From the NCBI GenBank assembly GCA_963931525.1, contig OZ007023.1, positions 1,550,001-1,614,000 of the forward strand: a DNA stretch of 64,000 bases, written 5' to 3'. Shown here piece after piece: positions 16,493 through 24,813 of this stretch (its first letter is position 1; every line of letters begins with the position of its first letter). Below the pieces are notes generated by a model that did not search any database, was not told the DNA's origin, and saw only the letters and a program-made list of their open reading frames with translations. The translations under genes and the position numbers were made by a program. This stretch comes from Fimenecus sp900545625 (GTDB lineage: Bacteria; Bacillota; Clostridia; Oscillospirales; Acutalibacteraceae).

Positions 16493-17452
16493 TTAAATCC
16501 TCGTCACGACACAGGAAAGGCTGCCTTTGATTTGAAAGCTGCCGCTGTCAGCTGCAATGAAGATGCTGTCGCCCTTCTTTAAGGCAAGCGTTTCCCCGTT
16601 ACAGCTGATTTCGCCGCTGCCATCAGTGATCAGGACGGATACAAACGAGGTTTTGTCCGCAACACCGCTGTAAGCGCTTTCTACCTCTACCGCATGTACG
16701 GTGAACAGGTCGCAGGCTGTCAGCAACTGTTCGGCAAAGCCTTCTTTGTGCACAACATCGCCTTCCGGCTTGCAGGCGCGCGCGGGTGGTGCGGTCACGG
16801 TCACGTCCAGAGCTTTCTCGGTATGCAAAGGACGGGGCTTTCCGTCCGCACCGAGCCTGCCGTAGTCGTAAACGCGGTAGGTCGTGTTGGAATTCTGTTG
16901 GATCTCTGCGAGCAGGATCCCGCCGCCGATGGCGTGCAGCGTACCCGCTTCGATAAAGAAAAAGTCACCCTTGTGTACTTTGACGTGGTTTACGACCTCT
17001 AAAAAGGTGTTGTTTTCGATTCGCTCGCGAAACTCCTCTTTGGAAATTTTTTGCTTAAAGCCATAGATCAGCTCCGCGCCCTCGTCGCAGTCGAGGATAT
17101 ACCAGCATTCCGTTTTCCCCGGTTCCCCCTCCACGCGGCGCGCATAGGCATCATCCGGGTGCACCTGCACGGATAGATTCTGTTTGGCGTCAATGAGTTT
17201 GATCAGAATCGGGAATTCAGTCCTGTCTGCGCAGTGTGAGCCGAGCAGGCCCTTACCTTCTTCGGCAATGACTTGCGTGAGTGTTTTTCCCTTGTGCTTT
17301 CCGTTTGTGACAGTGTTCTGTCCATCCTTGTGGCAGGAAAGCATCCAGCCTTCTGCTACGGGATCCAGATCTGTTTGAAAGCCGAAGTCTGTCTTTAAGC
17401 GAGTACCGCCCCAAAGATAGTCCTTAAATGCAGGCTGTAATTGTAAAAGCAT
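16493..17452 (-). CDS. manA: Mannose-6-phosphate isomerase, class I
   Basis: A 319-residue zinc enzyme interconverting mannose-6-phosphate and fructose-6-phosphate. The cupin zinc ligands are visible in LSVQVHPDDAYAR (Gln/His), GKTECWYIL (Glu) and GTLHAIGGGILLAEIQQNSNTTYRVYDYGR (His and substrate loop). The length matches the short Bacillus ManA/Pmi type. It starts at ATG 17452 and has its own promoter (17483-17511). It may feed mannose released from host glycans into glycolysis, in keeping with the sialic acid and sulfatase genes elsewhere in the window. Confidence 0.94.
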   Translation of the reverse strand: MLLQLQPAFKDYLWGGTRLKTDFGFQTDLDPVAEGWMLSCHKDGQNTVTNGKHKGKTLTQVIAEEGKGLLGSHCADRTEFPILIKLIDAKQNLSVQVHPDDAYARRVEGEPGKTECWYILDCDEGAELIYGFKQKISKEEFRERIENNTFLEVVNHVKVHKGDFFFIEAGTLHAIGGGILLAEIQQNSNTTYRVYDYGRLGADGKPRPLHTEKALDVTVTAPPARACKPEGDVVHKEGFAEQLLTACDLFTVHAVEVESAYSGVADKTSFVSVLITDGSGEISCNGETLALKKGDSIFIAADSGSFQIKGSLSCVVTRI

Positions 17453-17482
17453 AGCGCTGTCTCCCTATAATTCTTTTGTTCT

Positions 17483-17511
17483 ATCTTAGCAAAGTTTTCC
17501 GGGGAAATCAA
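17483..17511 (-). promoter_or_regulatory. Promoter of the manA unit
   Basis: Minus-strand TTGATT (17506-17511), 17 bases, TAAGAT (17483-17488), with a TG one base ahead of the -10 box (extended -10). Confidence 0.65.
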
Positions 17512-17549
17512 CAAGGTTGAAAAAGGTTCCGTAAATTTTCCGCACAAAC

Positions 17550-17579
17550 TTGCCGCGACAGTATGCTTTATGCTACAAT
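17550..17579 (+). promoter_or_regulatory. Promoter of the sulfatase gene
   Basis: TTGCCG at 17550-17555, 18 bases, TACAAT at 17574-17579 with an extended TG before it. It diverges from the manA promoter. Confidence 0.6.
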
Positions 17580-17656
17580 ACAAAATAGGATCGTACGTTG
17601 TTTCCTTTCATAATGAAATGTGCTGTGTGAAATATCTGCCGAAAGGTGGTACAAAA

Positions 17657-18994
17657 ATGAAAAAAACGGATACGCGGCCGAATATAATTTTTTATTTCAG
17701 CGACCAGCAGCGCTGGGATACATTGAACGCGGACTGTATGCCGAATCTGACAGAGGTCGCGCGCGACGGCGTGACCTTTGACAATTCTTTTACCTGCCAG
17801 CCGGTGTGCGGCCCTGCGCGTGCCTGTCTTCAAACGGGTACTTATGCTACGCAGAACGGCTGCTATTGGAACGGCATTGCGCTGCCGGAGCACGCCAAAA
17901 CGCTTGCGGATCATCTTAACGAAGCTGGTTATGAGACGGCTTATGTCGGTAAATGGCACCTCGCTTCCGACCGCTATCCGGGGATCGGGGTGCACTGTGA
18001 AGATTCCGCCGTCCCAAAAACGCGGCAGGGGGGCTACCGGGACTATTGGCGTGCGGCGGACGTTTTGGAATTCACCTCACACGGCTACGACGGCTATGTG
18101 TTTGACGGCGACGGGAACCAAATTGATTTTAAGGGCTACCGCGCGGACTGTATCAATGACTTTGCGCTGGAGTACATTGACCAAAAGACGTCGGAAAAGC
18201 CGTTTTTCCTCTTTGTATCACAGCTTGAGCCGCACCACCAGAACGACCACGGCTGTTACGAGGGGAAAAAAGAGTATCTTGCACAGTATAAAGACGCTCC
18301 GATTCCAAAAGATCTTTCCTTTCTGTCCGGGGATTATGAGAAAATGTATCCCGATTATCTGGCGGCGATCCGTGCGCTTGACGAGAATGTTGCGCGTCTG
18401 GTGCGCAAGCTAAAAGAAAAAGGGCTTTATGAAAATACTGTGCTCATATACACGAGCGACCACGGCTCACACTTTAAAACACGCAATATGGAGTATAAGC
18501 GAAGCTGCCATGACAGCTGTACGCATACACCGCTTGTCATCTGCGGCGGGCCGTTCCAAAGCGGCGGACATGACGAACGGCTGGTAAGCCTTATAGACCT
18601 GCCGCCGACGATTTTGGATTTGGCAGGCGTGGATGTGCCGCCTGAATATATGGGGCGCTCTCTCGTTGCACAGTACGTAGGGAAAGACAAGGCACGGGAT
18701 TTCGTGTTTATGCAGATCAGTGAAAGCCAGTGCGGCAGAAGCATTCGTACCGCGCGCTACAAATACGCCGTGCGCGCCGTTGGCTCCGGGCTTACGCGCC
18801 ACAGCGCAAAGGTCTATTTTGAGGACTACCTCTATGACCTTGAACAAGATCCGATCGAGGCACATAATCTGGTTCGAAGTACTGCGTATAAAAAGGAACG
18901 CGCGCACTTGCGCGAAATGCTTGTACGCGAAATGGAGCGCGCCGGGGAGGAAAGGCCAAAGATCCTGCCGGCGGTAATTACGCGGAAAAAATAG
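17657..18994 (+). CDS. Type I sulfatase (formylglycine-dependent, Cys type)
   Basis: A 445-residue cytosolic sulfatase (no signal peptide) expected to remove sulfate from sugars or small sulfate esters. The active-site signature is Cys51 in PVCGPARACLQTG, the CxPxR motif whose Cys must be oxidised to formylglycine. The metal ligands appear as FYFSDQQRWD at the N-terminus and YTSDHGSH near residue 270. TAYVGKWHL is the second signature. Phosphonate monoester hydrolases share this layout and remain an alternative. ATG 17657 follows GAAAGGTGGT; an upstream in-frame ATG at 17570 lies within the promoter. No maturase gene is nearby. Confidence 0.88.
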   Translation: MKKTDTRPNIIFYFSDQQRWDTLNADCMPNLTEVARDGVTFDNSFTCQPVCGPARACLQTGTYATQNGCYWNGIALPEHAKTLADHLNEAGYETAYVGKWHLASDRYPGIGVHCEDSAVPKTRQGGYRDYWRAADVLEFTSHGYDGYVFDGDGNQIDFKGYRADCINDFALEYIDQKTSEKPFFLFVSQLEPHHQNDHGCYEGKKEYLAQYKDAPIPKDLSFLSGDYEKMYPDYLAAIRALDENVARLVRKLKEKGLYENTVLIYTSDHGSHFKTRNMEYKRSCHDSCTHTPLVICGGPFQSGGHDERLVSLIDLPPTILDLAGVDVPPEYMGRSLVAQYVGKDKARDFVFMQISESQCGRSIRTARYKYAVRAVGSGLTRHSAKVYFEDYLYDLEQDPIEAHNLVRSTAYKKERAHLREMLVREMERAGEERPKILPAVITRKK

Positions 18995-19157
18995 CGGATT
19001 TTTGGAAATATTCGACGAAAAGCGGATAAAAAAGCATACCGCCTTGTTTCTTTCATCGAATTTTTGCAGGAAAAGCAAACGACAGTTGCAAATATCCTGG
19101 GATTGGTATAGAATTTATCCGTAAAATTATAAAAGATGCATTTTGGAGGTGCATTTC

Positions 19158-20432
19158 ATGCAGTATGCAGAGATGAACGCCGAACAGCTTCTCGCTGAAA
19201 AGCAAGCGGCACAGGCGGCGTACACGGAAATGAAAAAGCTGAATTTAAAGCTCGATATGTCCCGCGGCAAACCCGGACCTGATCAGCTGGATCTTTCTAT
19301 GGATATGCTGAAAGAGGTCATCGGTGTTTGCGACTGCAAAGCCGCAAATGGTACGGATTGCCGCAATTACGGCGCCTTGGAAGGACTCCCGGAGTGCCGC
19401 GCTTTGTTTGCGGAGCTTATGGAGGTTTCTCCCGAAAACGTGATCATCGGCGGTGCTTCGAGCCTGAATTTAATGTTTGACTACATTGCCCAGTGTATGA
19501 CGAAGGGGGCAGGCAGTACCCCCTGGATGCAGCAGGGAAAGATCAAATTTATATGCAATGTACCCGGCTATGACCGCCACTTCACTATTTGCGAACACTT
19601 CGGCATTGAAATGCTCAATGTGGAAATGACCGAAAACGGTCCCGATGTGGAAAAGATCCGAGAATTGGTCAAAGATGAAAGTGTCAAGGGCATGTTCTGC
19701 GTGCCGAAATATTCGAATCCCGACGGTATCACCTATTCGGATGACACTGTCCGTGCGCTGGCGGCGTTAAAGCCTGCGGCTGAGGATTTTCGCGTGATTT
19801 GGGATAATGCTTATATTGTCCATGATCTTAGCGACCATCCGGATCATCTGCTGAATATCTTTGAGGCGTGCAAGCCTTACGGCAGCGAGGATATGTTTGT
19901 CGAGTTTACCTCGACTTCCAAAATTACGTTCCCGGGTGCAGGTGTTTCGGCACTTGCCGCATCGGAAAACAATATCCGTGCCATCCGTGCGCGGCTTGCC
20001 ATGCAGACGATCAGCTATGACAAAATGAACCAGCTTCGGCATGTAAAGTTTTTGAAAAACGCAGAGGGCGTGCAGGCGCACATGAAAAAGCATGCCGCGA
20101 TCATTGCACCGAAATTCCGCATTGTGCTCGACGCGCTTGACCGCGAACTGCGTGAAAACGATTTGGCACGCTGGACGGAACCCAACGGCGGCTACTTCAT
20201 CAGTCTCAATACCACGAAATGCAGCGCGAAGCGCGTCGGCGAGCTTTGCCGGGAAATGGGTGTGGTGCTTACACCCGTCGGCGCGACATATCCTTACGGC
20301 GTGGACAAAGCAGACCGCAACATTCGCATTGCACCGACGTATCCATCCATTGAAGAGCTCAAAAAGGCTGTTGAGGTGCTTTGCCTTGCAATTCGCCTTG
20401 CAACACTTGAAAAAATGACGGAAATGGTATAA
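19158..20432 (+). CDS. Aspartate aminotransferase-type enzyme, subgroup Ic
   Basis: 424 residues of the PLP-dependent fold-type I family called AspAT Ic or Aminotran_MocR. Signatures are DMSRGKPGPDQLDLS near the N-terminus, YGALEGLPECRALFAEL, CVPKYSNPDG, IWDNAYIVHDL and the PLP-lysine segment TSTSKITFPGAGVS. The proven members make aspartate from oxaloacetate and glutamate. ATG 19158 is behind GGAGG (19145-19149); the TTG at 19143 overlaps that site. A weak promoter (TTGCAA 19086-19091, 17 bases, TAGAAT 19109-19114) precedes it. It stands alone between the sulfatase and ispD. Confidence 0.9.
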   Translation: MQYAEMNAEQLLAEKQAAQAAYTEMKKLNLKLDMSRGKPGPDQLDLSMDMLKEVIGVCDCKAANGTDCRNYGALEGLPECRALFAELMEVSPENVIIGGASSLNLMFDYIAQCMTKGAGSTPWMQQGKIKFICNVPGYDRHFTICEHFGIEMLNVEMTENGPDVEKIRELVKDESVKGMFCVPKYSNPDGITYSDDTVRALAALKPAAEDFRVIWDNAYIVHDLSDHPDHLLNIFEACKPYGSEDMFVEFTSTSKITFPGAGVSALAASENNIRAIRARLAMQTISYDKMNQLRHVKFLKNAEGVQAHMKKHAAIIAPKFRIVLDALDRELRENDLARWTEPNGGYFISLNTTKCSAKRVGELCREMGVVLTPVGATYPYGVDKADRNIRIAPTYPSIEELKKAVEVLCLAIRLATLEKMTEMV

Positions 20433-20482
20433 GATAGGCATAGGGCTTTCCCGTAGCTCGATTTTTCCTGCGGGGGTTATCT

Positions 20483-21226
20483 ATGCGTATGCATCTTAAA
20501 AAACAAAATATTGAGAATATTCCTGTGGCATCCGCCCGGCCGTTTGTATCGGCTGTTCTGGTCGCCGCAGGGAATTCTACACGCATGGGCGGCGTCAATA
20601 AGCAATTTTTGCAGCTTGACGGCGCCCCTGTGCTTTTGCGTACGGTTCGCGCGTTTGAAGCATGCGCGCTCGTGGATGAGATCGTTATTGCCGCGCGTGA
20701 GCAGGATATTCCGCAAATGGCAGCGCTGTTGCGCGGCGCCGGGGTGCGTAAGGTCAAGGAAATCGTGCGAGGCGGCGCTACGCGGCAGGAAAGCGTTTTT
20801 GCTGCGGTAGAGCGCTGTGACGCACAAAGCGAATATCTTGCGATCCACGACGGTGCGCGCCCGCTTGTGACCGACAGGATATTGACTGATACCATTCAGG
20901 CGGCTTTTCGGTTCAGTGCAGCGGCGACGGGCGTTCGTATCAAAGATACCGTAAAAGTAGTGGATGAAAACGGCGTGATCGTGGATACCCCCGACCGCAG
21001 CACGCTTTGGGCGGTACACACGCCGCAGGTGTTTTCTAAAGAAATCTATTTGTGTGCCTCGCGCGAAGTGCCGGACAGCGCCCTGTTTACCGATGACTGC
21101 AAACTGCTGGAAGCGGCGGGCGTGCCGGTGCACATTGTCGAAGGCAGCTATGAAAATATCAAAATCACAACACCGGAAGACATTTGGATCGCCGAAGGGA
21201 TCTTAGAAGGGAGGAAACAGCCATGA
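20483..21226 (+). CDS. ispD: 2-C-methyl-D-erythritol 4-phosphate cytidylyltransferase
   Basis: A 247-residue enzyme of the MEP pathway to isoprenoids that joins CTP and methylerythritol phosphate. The nucleotide-binding loop is VLVAAGNSTRMGGVNKQFLQLDG (about residues 31-53), with the catalytic Arg and Lys in it. HDGARPLVT and DTVKVVDENG are further signatures, and TPEDIWIAEGIL ends the fold. About 25 residues precede the usual start, so the ATG at 20489 is also possible. The gene overlaps ispF by ATGA, so the pathway neighbours are translationally coupled. Confidence 0.95.
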   Translation: MRMHLKKQNIENIPVASARPFVSAVLVAAGNSTRMGGVNKQFLQLDGAPVLLRTVRAFEACALVDEIVIAAREQDIPQMAALLRGAGVRKVKEIVRGGATRQESVFAAVERCDAQSEYLAIHDGARPLVTDRILTDTIQAAFRFSAAATGVRIKDTVKVVDENGVIVDTPDRSTLWAVHTPQVFSKEIYLCASREVPDSALFTDDCKLLEAAGVPVHIVEGSYENIKITTPEDIWIAEGILEGRKQP

Positions 21227-21720
21227 TGCGTATCGGACACGGCTACGACGTACATAAATTAGTGGAGGGGCGCAAGCTGATCCTTGGCGGCGTGGAGATC
21301 CCGAACGGCAATATTGGACTTTTGGGCCATTCCGATGCGGATGTTTTGCTGCATGCGATTTCGGATGCGCTTTTAGGCGCAGCGGCGCTCGGAGACATCG
21401 GAAAACATTTCCCCGACACAGACAAGCGATATAAAGATGCAGACAGTCTGATGCTCCTGCAGGAAGTCATTCGTCTATTGAGAAAAAATGGGTTTACGGT
21501 CGGGAATATTGATGCGACCGTGCTCGCGCAAGCACCAAAGCTTGCGCCTTATATAGAAGATATGCGGAAAAATATTGCACAGGTGTGCAAATTGCCGCTT
21601 GAAGCGGTAAGCGTAAAAGCAACGACGGAAGAGGGGCTTGGTTTTACGGGGACAAAGCAGGGGATTGCCGCACATGCTGTCTGCCTTTTGCAAGCCGACA
21701 AGCGTATAAAGTTTATTTAA
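21223..21720 (+). CDS. ispF: 2-C-methyl-D-erythritol 2,4-cyclodiphosphate synthase
   Basis: A 165-residue trimeric zinc enzyme acting two steps after IspD. The metal-binding Asp-x-His is in RIGHGYDVHKL, the active-site loop is LLGHSDADVLLHAISDALLGAAALGDIGKHFPD, and the C-terminal VKATTEEGLGFTG matches the family. ATG 21223 overlaps the ispD stop (ATGA) behind GGGAGG; the in-frame ATG at 21226 is an equally near alternative. Confidence 0.96.
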   Translation: MMRIGHGYDVHKLVEGRKLILGGVEIPNGNIGLLGHSDADVLLHAISDALLGAAALGDIGKHFPDTDKRYKDADSLMLLQEVIRLLRKNGFTVGNIDATVLAQAPKLAPYIEDMRKNIAQVCKLPLEAVSVKATTEEGLGFTGTKQGIAAHAVCLLQADKRIKFI

Positions 21721-21760
21721 AGTTAAGATTATGGGTTAAACGGGAGAAACGGAGGCTGCC

Positions 21761-23242
21761 ATGCAATCATCCAAAGCGACCAAAACGAAAAAAGGTTTTT
21801 GGAACCCTTTCAGCAAGGAGGCTGAAGAAGGCTGTGTGCCGAACCGTGAGCTGCTGGCGTATTCCGCCGCGCTGACGGGGCAAAATATGGCATATGTATT
21901 CGTCTCGCAGTGGTTGTTTTATTTTTGCACAAACATTTTGCGCATTTCGCCTGCACGCGTCGGTTTTCTTACGGGCTTCACCCGTATATGGGATGCGATC
22001 AATGATCCCATCGTCGGCGCTATAGTGGATCGCCGCAAATGCAAAGACGGTAACAAGCTTCACCCGTATCTCGGGAAATTGCCGCTTGCCATCGGTGCGC
22101 TGACAGCTCTGATGTTCGTGGACTTTGGCGTTGGGGAGACGGCGGCGCTTGTGATCCTGCTTTGTGTCTACATTGCATGGGATGTGACCTATTCGTTTCA
22201 GGATGTTGCCCTTTGGGGCATGATGTCCCTGATCTCGCCGCTCCCACATGAGCGTTCCCGCGTTTCGCAGTGGCTGAATATCGGTGTCGGTGCGGCGTGG
22301 GGCGTTACGAGTCTTGTGCCGCTTATCATGGGCGCGCGCGAAGCGATCGGTATCAGTGAAAAAACGCTGTTTTTGCTGTTCGGTATCGTATTCGGCTTCG
22401 GCGGCGAATGCTTATCGATTCTTGCAAGCAAAACAAAAGAACGCGTTGCTTATGTGGAGAACCGCCGCGAGCAGTCTCTGTTGCAAGACCTGGCGCTGCT
22501 GCGGCACAATAAAATCTTGATCCTGCTGCTGCTTGCGCAGATCTTAAATTTCCTCAACGGCGCGGTGCCGCAGATCTATTTCTTCCAATATTGCGTCTCC
22601 GTGCAGATCGGGGACACCGTGGTCAACGGCGAGACCGTGCAGTTTTACTACGGGATCTTAGTCAGCGTGCTGTCCGCCGTAAGCATGTTCTTTGCCGTCA
22701 AGCTGTCGGATAAGATCGGCGGCATGCGGAATATTGTGATTTTAGCGCAGCTGATGAATATTGTTTTCCGCGTCGCAGCGTATTTTGTCGGGTTTCAAAC
22801 GCTGCCGCAGATGCTGCTGGTGGTGCTTCTCATCTCCATTTCCTCCGTCCCCGTCAATATGGTTGGTATTGCACAGCGTTCCATTCTGTGTGACGCAGTG
22901 GATTATGTGGAATGGAAAACGGGCAAGCGCACGGAGGGGATCAGCAACTCTTTGCAGAACCTTACCAACAAGCTGACGGATGCGCTCAAGCTGATGACCA
23001 GCGGCCTGGTGCTCACCGCGCTCGGTTTTAATGCCGATTTGGGCGATGCAGGGCAGCCTGAGATTTTTTACAGCGCACAGTGGCCGCTGTTCATGCTGCT
23101 GCCTGCGCTCGGCTCCGCATTGTATTTGATCCCGTTTTTGTGCATCCGCTATTCCAAAGAACAAAAAGCGCGTGTCGAGCGCGAGCTCGCCGAACGCCGC
23201 GCCGCCGCTCAAGCCGACGAAGATACAAAAGCACAGGCGTAA
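21761..23242 (+). CDS. GPH-family sugar:cation symporter
   Basis: 493 residues with twelve predicted membrane helices, in the glycoside-pentoside-hexuronide family that carries sugars or glycosides with Na+ or H+. The family's helix 2 motif appears as TRIWDAINDPIVGAIVDRRKCKDGNKLHPY, with conserved Asp residues that bind the cation. DYVEWKTGKRTEGISNS is the C-half signature. The N-terminus is basic and the tail is a charged helix of about 35 residues. It has ATG 21761 behind GGGAGAAACGGAGG. The substrate is unknown; nearby catabolic genes do not settle it. Confidence 0.88.
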   Translation: MQSSKATKTKKGFWNPFSKEAEEGCVPNRELLAYSAALTGQNMAYVFVSQWLFYFCTNILRISPARVGFLTGFTRIWDAINDPIVGAIVDRRKCKDGNKLHPYLGKLPLAIGALTALMFVDFGVGETAALVILLCVYIAWDVTYSFQDVALWGMMSLISPLPHERSRVSQWLNIGVGAAWGVTSLVPLIMGAREAIGISEKTLFLLFGIVFGFGGECLSILASKTKERVAYVENRREQSLLQDLALLRHNKILILLLLAQILNFLNGAVPQIYFFQYCVSVQIGDTVVNGETVQFYYGILVSVLSAVSMFFAVKLSDKIGGMRNIVILAQLMNIVFRVAAYFVGFQTLPQMLLVVLLISISSVPVNMVGIAQRSILCDAVDYVEWKTGKRTEGISNSLQNLTNKLTDALKLMTSGLVLTALGFNADLGDAGQPEIFYSAQWPLFMLLPALGSALYLIPFLCIRYSKEQKARVERELAERRAAAQADEDTKAQA

Positions 23243-23265
23243 GTATAAGGTAAGAAGAAATAAGT

Positions 23266-23760
23266 ATGCAAAAAGTCCGAAGTCTGTTTCAAAAGCATAA
23301 AGAATTGATATTATATGTGATCTTCGGCGGGCTGACGACACTTGTTAACTATGTTGTTTATTTCCTTTGCAAGACAGTTGGATTTTCCTATTCGCCCGCA
23401 ACGGTCATCGCCTGGATCGTAGCCGTCGGCTTCGCCTATATCGTCAACCGTGTGTGGGTGTTTGAAAGCAAAAGCCGCGGCGCGCGTGCCGTTTTGCGTG
23501 AAATTATTCTGTTTGTCGGTGCACGGTTGTTTTCCTTGGTTTTGGAACTCGGCGTAATGTTTGTCGGTATGGATCTGCTGGAGGCAGGACGTTGGATCAT
23601 ACGTTTGTCTACAGCCGATTTGCCGATCGGTGAATTTTTGACCAAAACCGTCGCGCAAATCCTGGTAGTGCTTTCCAATTACGTGTTCAGCAAGCTTGTG
23701 ATTTTCCGCAAACGCCGTTCTCAAGGGTCTGATTCCGGCGAAACACACGGGGACACATAA
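23266..23760 (+). CDS. GtrA-family membrane protein
   Basis: 164 residues with four predicted membrane helices and the GtrA signature LILYVIFGGLTTLVNYVVYF at the start and FAYIVNRVWVFESK in the middle, ending NYVFSKLVIFRKR. GtrA proteins are thought to flip lipid-linked sugars or support cell-surface glycan assembly. It begins 23 bases after the GPH gene, though its ribosome site (AGAAG) is weak. A GtrB-like enzyme lies at 3588-4568, far from it, so direct partnership is an inference only. Confidence 0.88.
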   Translation: MQKVRSLFQKHKELILYVIFGGLTTLVNYVVYFLCKTVGFSYSPATVIAWIVAVGFAYIVNRVWVFESKSRGARAVLREIILFVGARLFSLVLELGVMFVGMDLLEAGRWIIRLSTADLPIGEFLTKTVAQILVVLSNYVFSKLVIFRKRRSQGSDSGETHGDT

Positions 23761-23786
23761 AATCTCTGCATAAATATACGTTTTTC

Positions 23787-23815
23787 TTGCTTTTTGCTTT
23801 AAGCGGGTGTATAAT
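23787..23815 (+). promoter_or_regulatory. Promoter of the amino-acid ABC transporter operon
   Basis: TTGCTT (23787-23792), 17 bases, TATAAT (23810-23815), with a TG one base before the -10 box. It lies 30 to 60 bases before the binding-protein gene. Confidence 0.75.
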
Positions 23816-23845
23816 GGCTTATAATCTCAGAAAGGGGAACAAACC

Positions 23846-24730
23846 ATGAAAATCGTAACAAAAGCTTTGTCTGTTTTGCTCGCACTTGCACTGGTCGTCG
23901 GTTGTTTTGCCGCCTGTGGGAGCGACACAGCGAATGATACCACGACGCCTGCTGCGAATGCAGCGCTGGTAAAAGTCATTGACATTGAATTGACCGAGGA
24001 GTACTATGCGTTCGGCGTAGATAAGAACCAGCCCGAACTCCTTGAGCAGGTCAATGCGTTCATCGCGGAGATCAAGGCGAACGGCCAGCTGGAAGAGATC
24101 TTCAACAAGTATTTCGGTGACGGTACGCCTTCTCCTGTGACCTCGGCTGCGCTTGACGAGAGCAAGGATCAGCTTGTCGTCGCGACCAATGCGGAATTCC
24201 CGCCCTTCGAGTACACGGAAGGCACCAACTACCTCGGCGTAGATATGGAAATCGCGGCCCTGCTCGCACAGGAACTCGGCAAAGAACTTGTCATTCAGAA
24301 TATGGACTTTGACGCTGTTTGTCTTTCCGTCGGTACACAGAGATGCGACATCGCCATGGCAGGCTTGACGATCAGCGAGGAGCGCGAAGAAGTCGTTACG
24401 TTCTCGGAGTCGTATTATCAGGCTTCGCAGAAGCTGATCGTACCGGCAGATGATACGACCTTTGACAACTGCACTACGGCGGATGAAGTTTTAGAGATCC
24501 TTCGCAGCTTTGACGAAAGTGTGCGGATCGGCTACCAGACCGGCACCACAGGGCAGAAATATGTGCAGTCTACCGATGATTATGAGTACACTGCGTTGCA
24601 TGTCACACCGATTGATAATCAGAGCGGTGCTTTGGCGGTACAGGCTATGGTCAACGGCAATTTGGACTATGTCGTGATCGACGCAGCTCCCGCGCAGGCT
24701 ATTGCGGATTCCGTCAACGGTGTTGCGTAA
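23846..24730 (+). CDS. Amino-acid ABC transporter binding lipoprotein, circularly permuted
   Basis: A 294-residue surface lipoprotein (signal peptide 1-19 or 1-23, lipid Cys at 20 or 24) that should capture a polar amino acid for the permease and ATPase downstream. Residues 108-294 run from the normal N-terminal strand (QLVVATNAEFPPFEY) through MDFDAVCLS, DIAMAGLTISEER and VGYQTGTTG-like RIGYQTGTTG to DYVVIDAAPAQAIADSV. There, ordinary GlnH-type proteins would still need a final hinge strand and helix pair. That missing part is found at residues 42-92, right after the signal peptide: VIDIELTEEYYAFGVDKNQP, then the helices ending FNKYFGDG. Residues 93-107 form a linker. No duplicate of this part remains at the C-terminus. 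The order is therefore a circular permutation, and the fold should still close. Confidence 0.93.
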   Translation: MKIVTKALSVLLALALVVGCFAACGSDTANDTTTPAANAALVKVIDIELTEEYYAFGVDKNQPELLEQVNAFIAEIKANGQLEEIFNKYFGDGTPSPVTSAALDESKDQLVVATNAEFPPFEYTEGTNYLGVDMEIAALLAQELGKELVIQNMDFDAVCLSVGTQRCDIAMAGLTISEEREEVVTFSESYYQASQKLIVPADDTTFDNCTTADEVLEILRSFDESVRIGYQTGTTGQKYVQSTDDYEYTALHVTPIDNQSGALAVQAMVNGNLDYVVIDAAPAQAIADSVNGVA

Positions 24731-24748
24731 AACTTGAAAGCTCTATAG

Positions 24749-24792
24749 CGTATAACAATAACCTCACCGTTTGGTGAGGCTATTGTTATACG
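24749..24792 (+). other. Long intercistronic hairpin between binding protein and permease
   Basis: Arms 24749-24768 and 24773-24792 pair over 20 bp with one mismatch around a GTTT loop. No U-run follows, so it is more likely an mRNA-stabilising or processing stem than a full terminator. Such stems let the binding protein be made in excess over the membrane parts. Confidence 0.85.
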
Positions 24793-24813
24793 TGCGGCAA
24801 AAGGATTTGGATC

